Positions 1 to 7,347 of a stretch of 15,755 nucleotides of DNA are shown here, in pieces (positions within the stretch are counted from its first letter, which is position 1; every line of letters begins with the position of its first letter). The notes below the pieces were generated by a model. The model did not search any database. It was not told the origin of the DNA and was given only the letters and a program-made list of their open reading frames with translations. The position numbers and the translations under genes were made by a program. Origin of the DNA: JBDRLD01 sp043813445 (GTDB lineage Bacteria > Patescibacteriota > Patescibacteriia > JACPHY01); the NCBI GenBank assembly GCA_043813445.1, contig JBDRLD010000019.1, forward strand, positions 1 to 15,755, read 5' to 3'.

Positions 1-1081
1 ACGTTGCTTCCGCCTCGAGATCACGCTTCGAGGACATGAGAATTGGGAAGTAAGTCATGTATTTGACTGCCCACCAATCCTGCTCCACTGCCTGTGCTGC
101 AAGCTTGTTCCCTTTCGCATCCATCGATGGCAATCGCCCAAAGAACGCTACGAAATTCTTGATCGCATACGGCTCGAGGTCTATGCGTCGATGATCCGGG
201 AATCGCTTGGTGGTATCGATTGCATTCTCCGGATCAGTGACGAGTGCGCATGCAAATTGATAGTCTATCTGATCAGCCGGAAGAGCGTTCTGTGTCCTCG
301 TGAACGCGTCCATGAGCGCGGCACGCTGGCCTGCGCCAACCGTAACGCACGGATCGTCCTTCTGCACACCGGCAGGACCGACTGAAATGAATGCCTCAAC
401 CGCATCCCGCGTACTCGCTTTAGCACTGAGCGCCAACCGAGCCGGTACCACCCGCGCGTAAAGCTCTCGCGCACGTACGCGATCGTTTTCTGTCAACGTC
501 ACACCATACGCAGCGGCTACCTCCGTGGCTGATCGTGGAGCATCAACAGCCGCGATCTGTGCTGGAGTCCCACCTGCAATTCGACGCACTTCGGGTCGTT
601 GATACTCACTACTCAAACCCGCCGCCTCGTTAATCACTACAGCATCACTTCCTCGGACATCATCGCTTGCCACAACTGTCCCACTTGTTACTTGTCGTGT
701 TGTTGAAGGTGGCACCTCCGTAATAACAAGCGCCTCACTTCCCCGTGCGTCATCGCTCGCCGATGTCGCTTCGCTCGTCGTTTGCTGTGTAGTAGTTGTT
801 GTTTGTGACGTTACAGGTCGGGTTACTTCAGCAGTTGAGTCCTCCTGTGTAAATGAGAGATCCGCCGCAACGACCGGCGCCGTGTCCGCCATGGCGACTA
901 TATCACTCGACGCGCTCTCCGCTGCGGTGTTTGTATTCGTCGGGATTCGCTCGACTCCTGTTGGTCCCGTACCACGCATCACGCGCTGCGTAATCGCGCC
1001 AATGGGTGTGTAGATGCCGATCGCAACAGCTCCGAGTATGAGAGCTGCGGCGCCGATTGCGGTGATGTGTTGTTTCTGCAT
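1..1081 (-). CDS. Membrane-anchored extracytoplasmic protein of unknown function, 3' end cut by the window
   Basis: The reading frame is open from ATG at 1081 to the window edge, giving 360 residues and no stop. Residues about 6-30 are a hydrophobic segment rich in Ala, Ile and Gly with only short flanks, so it is a signal anchor or uncleaved signal peptide. Residues 31-160 are low complexity (Thr, Ser, Ala, acidic) and hold two copies of a 25-residue element at 98-122 and 128-152, a 30-residue period sharing the core ASDD-RGS-A-VI. From about 160 the chain becomes more globular-looking, with Cys245 and Cys278 as the only cysteines, a possible disulfide pair outside the cell. I recognise no family. 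The start lies 6 bp after the stop of the O-antigen ligase-like gene, so it is probably cotranscribed and exposed at the surface. A role in the glycan pathway is inferred from position only. Confidence 0.8.
   Translation of the reverse strand, partial: MQKQHITAIGAAALILGAVAIGIYTPIGAITQRVMRGTGPTGVERIPTNTNTAAESASSDIVAMADTAPVVAADLSFTQEDSTAEVTRPVTSQTTTTTQQTTSEATSASDDARGSEALVITEVPPSTTRQVTSGTVVASDDVRGSDAVVINEAAGLSSEYQRPEVRRIAGGTPAQIAAVDAPRSATEVAAAYGVTLTENDRVRARELYARVVPARLALSAKASTRDAVEAFISVGPAGVQKDDPCVTVGAGQRAALMDAFTRTQNALPADQIDYQFACALVTDPENAIDTTKRFPDHRRIDLEPYAIKNFVAFFGRLPSMDAKGNKLAAQAVEQDWWAVKYMTYFPILMSSKRDLEAEAT
626..700 (-). repeat. Copy 2 of a 25-residue coding repeat
   Basis: Encodes residues 128-152 of the membrane-anchored protein. 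It matches the copy at 716-790 at a 90-nt period, with identical ASDD, RGS and VI positions. The third-base differences between copies suggest an old duplication kept at the protein level. Confidence 0.65.
716..790 (-). repeat. Copy 1 of a 25-residue coding repeat
   Basis: Encodes residues 98-122 of the membrane-anchored protein, just after a poly-Thr/Gln run (residues 94-102). It pairs with the copy at 626-700. The element lies in the presumed disordered stalk between the membrane anchor and the C-terminal part. Confidence 0.65.
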
Positions 1082-1087
1082 AACAGT

Positions 1088-2539
1088 CTATATTGTCACG
1101 GTTTTGTGAGGATGCCTTCTAGTGAGGAGTAATGCAAACACGAGCATGAGTACGGTAAGTCCGAGAGGATGATTCAGATAGGGACTCGTGGCGTGCACCA
1201 CGACGATTCCTAGGAGCGCACATCCAAGTGCAGCGGCCGCTCCCCCTTTACGGATTGCCATAACAATAAGCAGCCCGAGCAGTACGATCTCAATTCCTAA
1301 TCCAATTATACCGCGTTCAAGTAAGTCGTCGAGATATCCCCACTCGAATGCCGTACTGGTGTATTGACCATCAGGAAAGGCCGCAAGCGTTCGTGGATCT
1401 TTTGACTCATACGTCACCGACGCTCCAAAACCAGCGCCGAGTAGCGGGTGTTGCCAAATGGCCTCTGTAAGCGGCTTAATCTGCTGCCAGCGATTTCCAA
1501 CCGCCTCATCCGCAATGAGACGTTGGGCAATGGCATCGCCAACGCCTGTGGATAATGGCCTCGGCCATGGGAGCCAAACCAGACAAATCGCGAGCAGTAG
1601 CCCTGAGGTGCCTGCTCCTGCAAGCACGAAAAGACGGCGCCACGGCACGTTTCGACGACGAAATAGTCGTACACCAACGACCGCAGCGCCAAACGCGGAA
1701 AGCACGAGCATGGCAAGCCAGTAACTGCGCGACATGCTCAACACCAGCACGGATACCGCACCGCCGAAAAGCACCACCTGCCACGCAGACGTACGAAGAC
1801 GGGAAGATTGAAGCACCTCGCGTGCCGCAAGTAACCCAACAGGAAAAAGCAGCACCATGCTCTGAAGGAATACACGCGGGAACCCGCCGGGAAGCACGGT
1901 AATCTCGCCAAGCCGCGTATCGCGAACCCACTGATAGAACGCAACCCAAAGCCCACCGAGATCATGACTGAACATGAAAAGTAAAACGAACGCTCTGAAT
2001 ATGAGGTATAGCCCCGCGTAAAGTATGGAACGAGTGAGTAGCCTCGTGTCTTCCTGCGCCGCGAGAAGAAACGCCGGTGTCAACAGTAGGAATAACCACG
2101 CATTTCCATCGGTATATACCAGCCCCGATGCGTTACGAAAAACTCCAATGATGAAAGCCGCCACTATGGATATGGAAAATGCCAGTGCCAACCACTTTAG
2201 CGGTGTACTTATCATCGAAATTCCTAACGCACTTCTGTGGCGCAATTGTAGTAGTTTCCAGCACAGCGCAACCAACAGAATAGAGAACATCGCCATGCGT
2301 AACGAGCACGAAACGCCAAACATCGAAAACTCAAATAGTCTTCCCTGACTTCCTAGCACAAGCTCAGCAAGTACTAGTGCGACGCCGTACTTTAAGTCAG
2401 CGAGCGTGCAGAGCCCAAAAACAACAAGAATACAGCACATGAGAAATGCGGACGCACCAACATTACCCCATGCAATAATAGAGAGGAGATCGACCACGAG
2501 TCCCGCTGCAATCACCGCGAAAACATGCCTAGTTTTCAT
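1088..2539 (-). CDS. O-antigen ligase / Wzy polymerase-type polytopic membrane protein
   Basis: 483 residues, with roughly a dozen hydrophobic segments spread over the whole length. The C-terminal half has the layout of the Wzy_C (O-antigen ligase) family: a membrane helix ending in SRSYWLA (270-276), then a large loop of about 75 residues holding HPLLGAGFG (364-372) and GYLDDLLERGIIG (401-413), then a final helix pair with a conserved-looking SPYLNHPLG (452-460). Members join or transfer polyprenyl-linked glycans on the outer face of the cytoplasmic membrane. Sequence alone cannot separate a polymerase (Wzy), a glycan ligase (WaaL-like) or a protein O-glycosyltransferase (PglL-like), so no symbol is given. 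The flippase and glycosyltransferase upstream support a surface-glycan pathway. ATG at 2539 has no Shine-Dalgarno; a -10-like TACAAT lies at 2548-2553. Confidence 0.85.
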   Translation of the reverse strand: MKTRHVFAVIAAGLVVDLLSIIAWGNVGASAFLMCCILVVFGLCTLADLKYGVALVLAELVLGSQGRLFEFSMFGVSCSLRMAMFSILLVALCWKLLQLRHRSALGISMISTPLKWLALAFSISIVAAFIIGVFRNASGLVYTDGNAWLFLLLTPAFLLAAQEDTRLLTRSILYAGLYLIFRAFVLLFMFSHDLGGLWVAFYQWVRDTRLGEITVLPGGFPRVFLQSMVLLFPVGLLAAREVLQSSRLRTSAWQVVLFGGAVSVLVLSMSRSYWLAMLVLSAFGAAVVGVRLFRRRNVPWRRLFVLAGAGTSGLLLAICLVWLPWPRPLSTGVGDAIAQRLIADEAVGNRWQQIKPLTEAIWQHPLLGAGFGASVTYESKDPRTLAAFPDGQYTSTAFEWGYLDDLLERGIIGLGIEIVLLGLLIVMAIRKGGAAAALGCALLGIVVVHATSPYLNHPLGLTVLMLVFALLLTRRHPHKTVTI

Positions 2540-2564
2540 ACGTTTCTATTGTAGCCCAAAACAA

Positions 2565-2595
2565 GAGTCCCCACCGTGTTTAACGGTGGGGACTC
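2565..2595 (-). terminator. Rho-independent terminator after the 51-aa acidic gene
   Basis: A perfect 13-bp inverted repeat (GAGTCCCCACCGT and its complement, 2565-2577 and 2583-2595) with a 5-nt loop. On the minus strand it is followed by TTGTTTT. It begins about 20 nt after the stop codon at 2615 and ends about 25 nt before the next start, so it separates the 51-aa gene from the ligase-like gene. Confidence 0.85.
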
Positions 2596-2614
2596 GTGAT
2601 TCGTAGCGAACTGC

Positions 2615-2770
2615 TTACGCAGCTGCCTCGTCGCTCTCAGTTGCCGGAGCCTCCTCGGAAGGAGTCTCGACAGCTGGAGTAGCCGTCTCCTCGGCCGGAG
2701 CTTCCGTTGCCGGAGCTACCGGGGTCTGCTGATCATCAGCAACCGGAGGTGTCATCTGTTGGTCGTCCAT
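2615..2770 (-). CDS. 51-residue highly acidic, intrinsically disordered small protein
   Basis: ATG at 2770 to TAA at 2615 gives 51 residues made of only nine amino-acid types (A, E, P, T, D, V, Q, S, M). There are 8 Glu and 5 Asp and no Lys, Arg or His, so the net charge is about -13. There is no hydrophobic core, cysteine or signal peptide, so it should be disordered and cytosolic. Short AP-AT-E and EE motifs recur, for example APATEAPAEE. Reality as a gene is supported by a sigma70-like promoter at 2848-2876 and a strong terminator at 2565-2595, which make a transcript of about 280 nt. Upstream in-frame TAA at 2840-2842 limits the N-terminus. No Shine-Dalgarno precedes the ATG. I do not recognise a family. 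It could alternatively be a small RNA that happens to hold an open frame. Confidence 0.65.
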   Translation of the reverse strand: MDDQQMTPPVADDQQTPVAPATEAPAEETATPAVETPSEEAPATESDEAAA

Positions 2771-2789
2771 AGTTGTCGTGTAAGCAATG

Positions 2790-2816
2790 AAAAAATACGC
2801 TCCTGCAGGAGAGTAT
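2790..2816 (-). terminator. Hairpin plus six-T run: terminator of the glycosyltransferase unit, or attenuator in the 51-aa gene leader
   Basis: The palindrome CTCCTGCAGGAG (2800-2811) is extended by ATAC/GTAT across one mismatch (2795-2816). On the minus strand it is followed at once by six T (2790-2795). It lies between the glycosyltransferase stop (2888) and the 51-aa start (2770), but also downstream of the promoter at 2848-2876, so transcripts from that promoter must pass it. Confidence 0.6.
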
Positions 2817-2847
2817 CTGCGATTGTTTCGACTTCGACCTTAGAAAT

Positions 2848-2876
2848 ATAGTAGCATTTCTTAGGAAATCCGTCAA
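2848..2876 (-). promoter_or_regulatory. Sigma70-like promoter for the 51-aa acidic gene
   Basis: Minus-strand -35 TTGACG (2871-2876) and -10 TACTAT (2848-2853) are 17 bp apart, 5/6 and 4/6 to consensus. The start site should fall near 2841, leaving a leader of about 70 nt before ATG 2770. Confidence 0.65.
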
Positions 2877-2887
2877 GTGTCTCGCCA

Positions 2888-4585
2888 TTATCGTAGGTGA
2901 TGTTTGTCGCGAATGCACTGCGCTGCTGTTTCGTATGATCGTACGCGCCGTATCTTCCATGGGAGACGATAAACAAACGATGGCAACCATCGACTCATTG
3001 TCCCCTTTGTGTTCCGCACGCGAAACAGTGTATCCGAAATTGCATGACCAATATGACCCTGCGCAGACATTGTGAGCCACAGGTCCCAATCCTGAAATCG
3101 TTTCAACGTCTCATCAAATCCAGGGAGGTGAGCTCTTCGCATAAGCGCGGTGGTGTGAATATATGGAATCCGTCGGAGGCGCTCCGCGTCGAATACTAGG
3201 GAATGAAAACACTTCCATCCAAATCGGAATGCGGGATACACGTAGCTGGCCCCCGGGTTCATATCAAGCGTGAACACCATGCGCTCGAGCGCATTTTGTG
3301 CGAAGACGATATCCGCATCGCAGAATATGATGAGCTCGCTCTGTGTCTCTGCCGCACCCCGATTGCGCGCAGTCGGTGCACCGACATGCTTCTGACTTAT
3401 CCAGCGAATGTTCAGCTGTTGTCTTGTTTGCTTTAGAATCGGTGGATCACTGCCATCATCGACGACGACTACCTCAAAGTCTTGATATGTTTGTTTCTCG
3501 AGTGATGCAAGGCAGTCCGACAGCTCACGCTCATGTTGATATACAGGAATAACAACGGTGATACGACGCTCCTGGCCGTGCGGCACACCAAATATTCGTC
3601 GTGCGCGTTCATCAAAACAACGATCGTCGAAATGCGTACGTACACGCTGACGCCCCGCCTCTCCAAATTTACGAGCGAGCTTCTGGTCGTCCAACAATCG
3701 ACAAATAGCATCTGCTGCTCGCTGGCTATCCGCCTCCGGGACAAGAATTCCAGTCACACCATCGACGATGGCTTCAGCCACTCCCCCACTATTGGTACCT
3801 ACTGTTGGCTTACCAAATGATGCCGCCTCGAGATAAACAATTCCAAAACCCTCTACATCTTTTTCGGATAATTCACGCGGAAGCATCGCAAAAAGCGCAC
3901 ACTGCGCGTACTCTTCTGCGAGCCCTTCGTCATTGACTTTAGTCTTGATCTGTCCGCGTACACCGGAATCGTGCATTTGCTGTTCAAGCTGCTGACGCAG
4001 TGGACCATCACCTACAATAGTCAGTTCAACATGCGGATGTCGAGACTGTACAAGCCGCATGGCTTCAATGAGTGTGTCGAATCCCTTTCGCTCAATCAAT
4101 CGTCCGACACTGAGCACTCCAACGCTTGCCGACGAGGCCTTCAAAGTTCCATTGACGCCGAGAGGCGGGACGAGCACCTGTATCCGTTCCTGCGGGATGC
4201 CCAGGTGCGTGACCGCATTTCGCGTGTGTTCGCTATTAGTAATTACGCGGTCCGCTCTGCGCAAAATCAATCTGGCGAGTAATCGCTTCCTGAAATTTCG
4301 CTGCGCACACTGCACATCAAGACCATGTGCCACAATACTATACCGACCGCGCATGCAGCAGCGTCGAATCAAGAGCAGTGTTCCGATTGGGAGCATTTCA
4401 CTGGTATAGCAGTGCGACGTCGTTGGAATTCGTAATACTACACACAAAAAACGTAGCCAGTGTCTCGACCTTGACAATACGTGGACGTCAGATCTATCAC
4501 CGAGCGCACGAACGATTGCCGCATTATACCGCGCGACGCCCCCAACTGCGGGTGGATAATCGTAGGTCAGAAGATCGTACTGCAT
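2888..4585 (-). CDS. Bifunctional glycosyltransferase: GT4 domain fused to GT2 domain
   Basis: 565 residues, cytosolic. Residues 1-332 are a GT-B fold, GT4 family: a GGVARYN acceptor-side loop (15-21), the domain-2 opening SVGRLIERKGFDTLIEAM (159-176), VGDGP (191-195), and the nucleotide-sugar EX7E motif EGFGIVYLE with Glu245 and Glu253. After a short linker, residues 341-565 are a GT-A fold, GT2 family: VVIPVY (344-349), VDDGS (375-379), metal-binding DAD (423-425) and the acceptor-side QDWDLWL (498-504). Both active sites look intact, so the protein probably adds two successive sugars to a lipid-linked glycan. Donors and acceptors cannot be read from sequence. ATG 4585 is 5 bp after the flippase stop, with AGGTG just upstream, so the two genes form an operon. 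The C-terminus has no membrane helix. Confidence 0.9.
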   Translation of the reverse strand: MQYDLLTYDYPPAVGGVARYNAAIVRALGDRSDVHVLSRSRHWLRFLCVVLRIPTTSHCYTSEMLPIGTLLLIRRCCMRGRYSIVAHGLDVQCAQRNFRKRLLARLILRRADRVITNSEHTRNAVTHLGIPQERIQVLVPPLGVNGTLKASSASVGVLSVGRLIERKGFDTLIEAMRLVQSRHPHVELTIVGDGPLRQQLEQQMHDSGVRGQIKTKVNDEGLAEEYAQCALFAMLPRELSEKDVEGFGIVYLEAASFGKPTVGTNSGGVAEAIVDGVTGILVPEADSQRAADAICRLLDDQKLARKFGEAGRQRVRTHFDDRCFDERARRIFGVPHGQERRITVVIPVYQHERELSDCLASLEKQTYQDFEVVVVDDGSDPPILKQTRQQLNIRWISQKHVGAPTARNRGAAETQSELIIFCDADIVFAQNALERMVFTLDMNPGASYVYPAFRFGWKCFHSLVFDAERLRRIPYIHTTALMRRAHLPGFDETLKRFQDWDLWLTMSAQGHIGHAISDTLFRVRNTKGTMSRWLPSFVYRLPWKIRRVRSYETAAQCIRDKHHLR

Positions 4586-4590
4586 AGCAC

Positions 4591-6117
4591 CTACGCTTCA
4601 GAACGAAAAAACGACCGCAGCTGCACAAGATCGCTCCTTCGGACCGCTTGCACGAGTAGTAGCGCCACAGCATATACAACGACACCAACGCCGATTCGAA
4701 TGAAGAGTGTCAGCTCATGCAGCGCTATAACAATCGCGCTCATGCAAAGTGCCGCAACAAGCACGCGAATGAAAGGATCCACGAGCGCGTGAATGCGATA
4801 ATGCACAATTCGACGCACGGCGACGCAATTTGCCGTAAAAAGCGTCAGGCTCGCGATGAGTGCGGAAAGTGCTGCGCCAACTGCACCAAGCGGCGGTATG
4901 AGGAGAATATTCGCAATCACATTCACCGTAGTAGCGATTGCCAGGAGTTTAGTGTTGACCAGTTGGCGGTCACACGCATTCAAAAGATTTCCGGCAGGAA
5001 AGTTTGCGTAAATGAACGGGATTGCTGCCATGAGCAGGATGAGCGGCATAGCCGACGGGAGAAACGCTTCGCCGTAGACCATTAGAATAATCTCACGAGC
5101 AAGCACACCGATACCAAACGCCAACGGAAGCGCGACCACCCAGAGCACTCGAAGTGCCTGCACAAAGATGACTCGCAATCGCTCTACATCAAGAACTGCA
5201 ATGGCGCTCATCGCCGGGTAGAGCGCACCCATGAATGCGAGCGGGATAAACTGAAATGCGAACGCTATTTTGAAGGGTGTACTGTAGTAACCCACCGCAA
5301 GCCCGGTCGCAAGAATGGAAAGGAGAAATGTGTCGCTGTATGTGTAGAGACGCGCGAGGCAACTGGAAATCGCGAATGGGGTTGATGTGCGCACTACAAA
5401 TGTGAGTGATGCGCGAGATATTGTCTGTCGAGCTCCGTCGAAGACCCGCTCGCGTAGACACCCAAAGACCGCCACGAGAAGATTAACACTGCTCGCTGCA
5501 ACGTACGGCACGAGCAGCCAAATTGGCTTAATCGCAGTTGTAACCGCCAGCAACGGTATAGTGTCTGGTTGCGTATGTAGGCCAGCGCGCAAAACAAGGA
5601 TACCGATTCCGGAAGCCGCCAACGTAAACTGTGTCACAACCAGACCGATCGCTTCGTACTTCACGCGTTGTATTCCACGTAGAATTGCGTATGCGCTTAG
5701 GTGCACTGTGTCGATGAGCATGACCCCCACCGCTAGCGCGATCATCGATTGCGTCGACGCATCGTATCCAATCGCACGAACGATCACCGCCATACACAGC
5801 GCTACCGCGACGGCGAGTACGCACTTCATGAGTGCAGATGTCAGAACGTAGGATACTCCTCGCACGCGGTCCTTCGCGACCTCTCGCGTGATGACCGGCG
5901 ACACACCCCAATCCACCGCAACAGCAAAAAGTGCGGTGAAAGCGAGGGCAAAAAAGTACCGGCCAGTTCCCTCAACGCCAAACACCATCGCGATTACGGT
6001 GAAATACGCGAAAGAGATCATCTTCTGGAGAATGGAGCCCACGGTAAACCACGCGGTATTCCGTGCGATTCGTGCGCTAACGCTGCCCATAGTCATCCGA
6101 TTGTATACATCCACCAT
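4591..6117 (-). CDS. Wzx-type polysaccharide flippase (MOP superfamily)
   Basis: 508 residues with about 12-14 hydrophobic segments spread along the chain and the N-terminal pattern of oligosaccharide flippases: a basic amphipathic start (SARIARNTAWFTVGSILQ) followed by FTVIAMVFGVEGTGRYFFA. Members move polyprenyl-diphosphate-linked oligosaccharides from the inner to the outer face of the cytoplasmic membrane. The next gene in the operon is the GT4-GT2 enzyme, 5 bp after this stop. The start is uncertain: ATG 6117 lies directly against the base of a large hairpin (6119-6152), while ATGs at 6096 and 6090 leave a more usual N-terminus for this family. A -10-like TATACAAT sits just upstream of 6096. 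It follows rpsI on the same strand by 54 bp, so read-through from the ribosomal operon is possible. Confidence 0.88.
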   Translation of the reverse strand: MVDVYNRMTMGSVSARIARNTAWFTVGSILQKMISFAYFTVIAMVFGVEGTGRYFFALAFTALFAVAVDWGVSPVITREVAKDRVRGVSYVLTSALMKCVLAVAVALCMAVIVRAIGYDASTQSMIALAVGVMLIDTVHLSAYAILRGIQRVKYEAIGLVVTQFTLAASGIGILVLRAGLHTQPDTIPLLAVTTAIKPIWLLVPYVAASSVNLLVAVFGCLRERVFDGARQTISRASLTFVVRTSTPFAISSCLARLYTYSDTFLLSILATGLAVGYYSTPFKIAFAFQFIPLAFMGALYPAMSAIAVLDVERLRVIFVQALRVLWVVALPLAFGIGVLAREIILMVYGEAFLPSAMPLILLMAAIPFIYANFPAGNLLNACDRQLVNTKLLAIATTVNVIANILLIPPLGAVGAALSALIASLTLFTANCVAVRRIVHYRIHALVDPFIRVLVAALCMSAIVIALHELTLFIRIGVGVVVYAVALLLVQAVRRSDLVQLRSFFRSEA

Positions 6118-6118
6118 A

Positions 6119-6152
6119 GCAGATACGCCCCGACGAATCGGAGCGTATCTGC
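6119..6152 (-). terminator. Large hairpin between rpsI and the flippase gene
   Basis: GCAGATACGC (6119-6128) pairs with GCGTATCTGC (6143-6152). An inner CCGA/TCGG pair follows one mismatch, with loop CGAA. It starts 19 nt after the rpsI stop. No T-run follows on the minus strand, so it may be an inefficient terminator, an RNA processing or 3'-end protection site, or a structure that hides the ATG at 6117. Confidence 0.55.
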
Positions 6153-6171
6153 ATACCGTTGATATTCCGAA

Positions 6172-6600
6172 TTAGCGCTTCGACCACTGCGGTGCACGGC
6201 GTGCCTTCTTGAGACCAGGCTTTTTCCGTTCCTTGATGCGCGAATCACGGGTGAGAAAACCTACTTTTCTCAGTGCGCGCCGAAACGTCGGATTCAGCTC
6301 ACAGAGTGCACGAGCAATACCAAGTCGCACAGCGTCGGCCTGACCACGTTGCCCGCCTCCAACCACCCGTACTTCCACATCAAGCTTTTCCTGTTGACCA
6401 ACCGTATCAAAAGCTTGCCGACACGCAAGCTGTGCATCTATCGTTGTGAAGTACTCATCATGCAGCTTCCCATTGATTGTCAGCTTGCCACTCCCATTTT
6501 TGATGAGCCGTACACGAGCGGATGCGGCCTTTCTTCGGCCGACCGCCTTCAGTGGCACCTGTGGTTCTACCGTCTTCGTTTTAATCACGATTTCTGTCAT
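6172..6600 (-). CDS. rpsI: 30S ribosomal protein S9
   Basis: 142 residues. The family signatures are present: GRRKAASARVRL near the start (residues 21-32), a central VRVVGGGQRGQADAVRLGIARAL stretch, and the C-terminal tail ending in APQWSKR. In the S9 family this extended tail reaches the ribosomal P-site tRNA, and its terminal SKR is kept here, with Trp where Phe is usual. The N-terminus is about 10-15 residues longer than the E. coli protein. ATG 6600 lies 4 bp after the rplM stop, the classical rplM-rpsI pairing, and no Shine-Dalgarno is visible, so translational coupling is likely. It is the last gene of the ribosomal unit before the hairpin at 6119-6152. Confidence 0.97.
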   Translation of the reverse strand: MTEIVIKTKTVEPQVPLKAVGRRKAASARVRLIKNGSGKLTINGKLHDEYFTTIDAQLACRQAFDTVGQQEKLDVEVRVVGGGQRGQADAVRLGIARALCELNPTFRRALRKVGFLTRDSRIKERKKPGLKKARRAPQWSKR

Positions 6601-6604
6601 ACAA

Positions 6605-6985
6605 CTACGCGCTATGTCGTTTCACGGACAATCGTTTAATCATACTCTCGCGCAGCTTGTTCTTTGGGAGCATCCCATAGACTGCGTCTCGTAGCACCAA
6701 CTCGGGATTCCGCTCCCACCGCGTCTTTAGTTGCTCACTTCGTAGTCCGCCAGGCCAGCCGGTGTGGTGCTGGTATAGCTTAGTCTCGAGCTTCCGACCG
6801 GTGAACCTAACGCCAGAAAGATTCACAATCTGCACAAAGTCGCCAGCATCAATATGCGGGGCAAATGTCGCCTTGTGCTTCCCTCGAAGGAATGTCGCAG
6901 CTTTTGTTGCGATCCGTCCCAACGTCATCCCATTCGCATCGATTTCGTGTTTCGCACGTTGAATTTTTTGATTCGTGTTTACCAT
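6605..6985 (-). CDS. rplM: 50S ribosomal protein L13
   Basis: 126 residues against about 142 in E. coli; the difference is at the C-terminus, which stops soon after the MLPKNKLRESMIKRL segment. Family features seen in order are IDANGMTLGRIATKAATFLRG (15-35), HIDAGDFVQIVN (44-55), the HHTGWPGG loop (73-80) and GMLPK. L13 is an early-assembly 23S rRNA-binding protein. Start ATG 6985 is 3 bp after the rplQ stop and has AGGA two bases upstream. In many bacteria rplM-rpsI is a separate operon; here it is joined directly to the alpha operon, as in Firmicutes-like gene orders but without intervening genes. Confidence 0.97.
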   Translation of the reverse strand: MVNTNQKIQRAKHEIDANGMTLGRIATKAATFLRGKHKATFAPHIDAGDFVQIVNLSGVRFTGRKLETKLYQHHTGWPGGLRSEQLKTRWERNPELVLRDAVYGMLPKNKLRESMIKRLSVKRHSA

Positions 6986-6988
6986 ATC

Positions 6989-7339
6989 CTACACGAGTTC
7001 GATGATAACCATTTGCGCACCATCTCCAAGACGACGTCCGATTCGAGTAATGCGTGTATAGCCACCCGGGCGCGTTCGATAACGAGGCCCAAGCACCTCC
7101 AACACCTTCGCTACTGCTCGCTCATGAACGAGGAGGCTGAGCAAACGGCGGCGATGATGCAGGGTCGGCTCCTTCCCAATAGTAATGAAGCGCTCCACCA
7201 AGGAACGCACAGTCTTCGCTTTTGCCTCGGTCGTCTGGACGCGCTCATGCAGCAAAACGCTCGCTGCAAGATTGCGGAGCATAAGTCCGCGCGGGCCAGT
7301 CTTCCGACTAAATATTCTTCCAACCTTGCGATGTCTCAT
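6989..7339 (-). CDS. rplQ: 50S ribosomal protein L17
   Basis: 116 residues, the normal bacterial length. It opens with MRHRKVGRIFSRKTGPR and then LMLRNLAASVLLHERVQTTEAKAK, both diagnostic of L17, and ends with a GGYTRITRIGRRLGDGAQMVIIEL domain. L17 binds 23S rRNA near the peptide exit tunnel. The start is well supported by a clear Shine-Dalgarno-like AAGGA 6 nt upstream, one of the few in the window. It starts 8 bp after the rpoA stop. That spacing leaves no room for a displaced alpha-CTD coding region. Confidence 0.98.
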   Translation of the reverse strand: MRHRKVGRIFSRKTGPRGLMLRNLAASVLLHERVQTTEAKAKTVRSLVERFITIGKEPTLHHRRRLLSLLVHERAVAKVLEVLGPRYRTRPGGYTRITRIGRRLGDGAQMVIIELV

Positions 7340-7347
7340 ACTAATCC

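Noticed and set aside
2548..2553. TACAAT as a leaderless promoter for the ligase-like gene
   Set aside because: No -35 lies at a proper distance (the hexamer there is CGGTGG, within the terminator stem), so it is mentioned only as a possibility.
2736..3089. 117-residue minus-strand frame across the end of the glycosyltransferase
   Set aside because: It is out of frame with the glycosyltransferase, crosses a promoter and a terminator, and has no recognisable domain.
5387..5851. 154-residue plus-strand frame opposite the flippase gene
   Set aside because: It is a complement-strand shadow of a well supported membrane protein, with scattered Arg/Thr/Ala composition and no promoter or family match.
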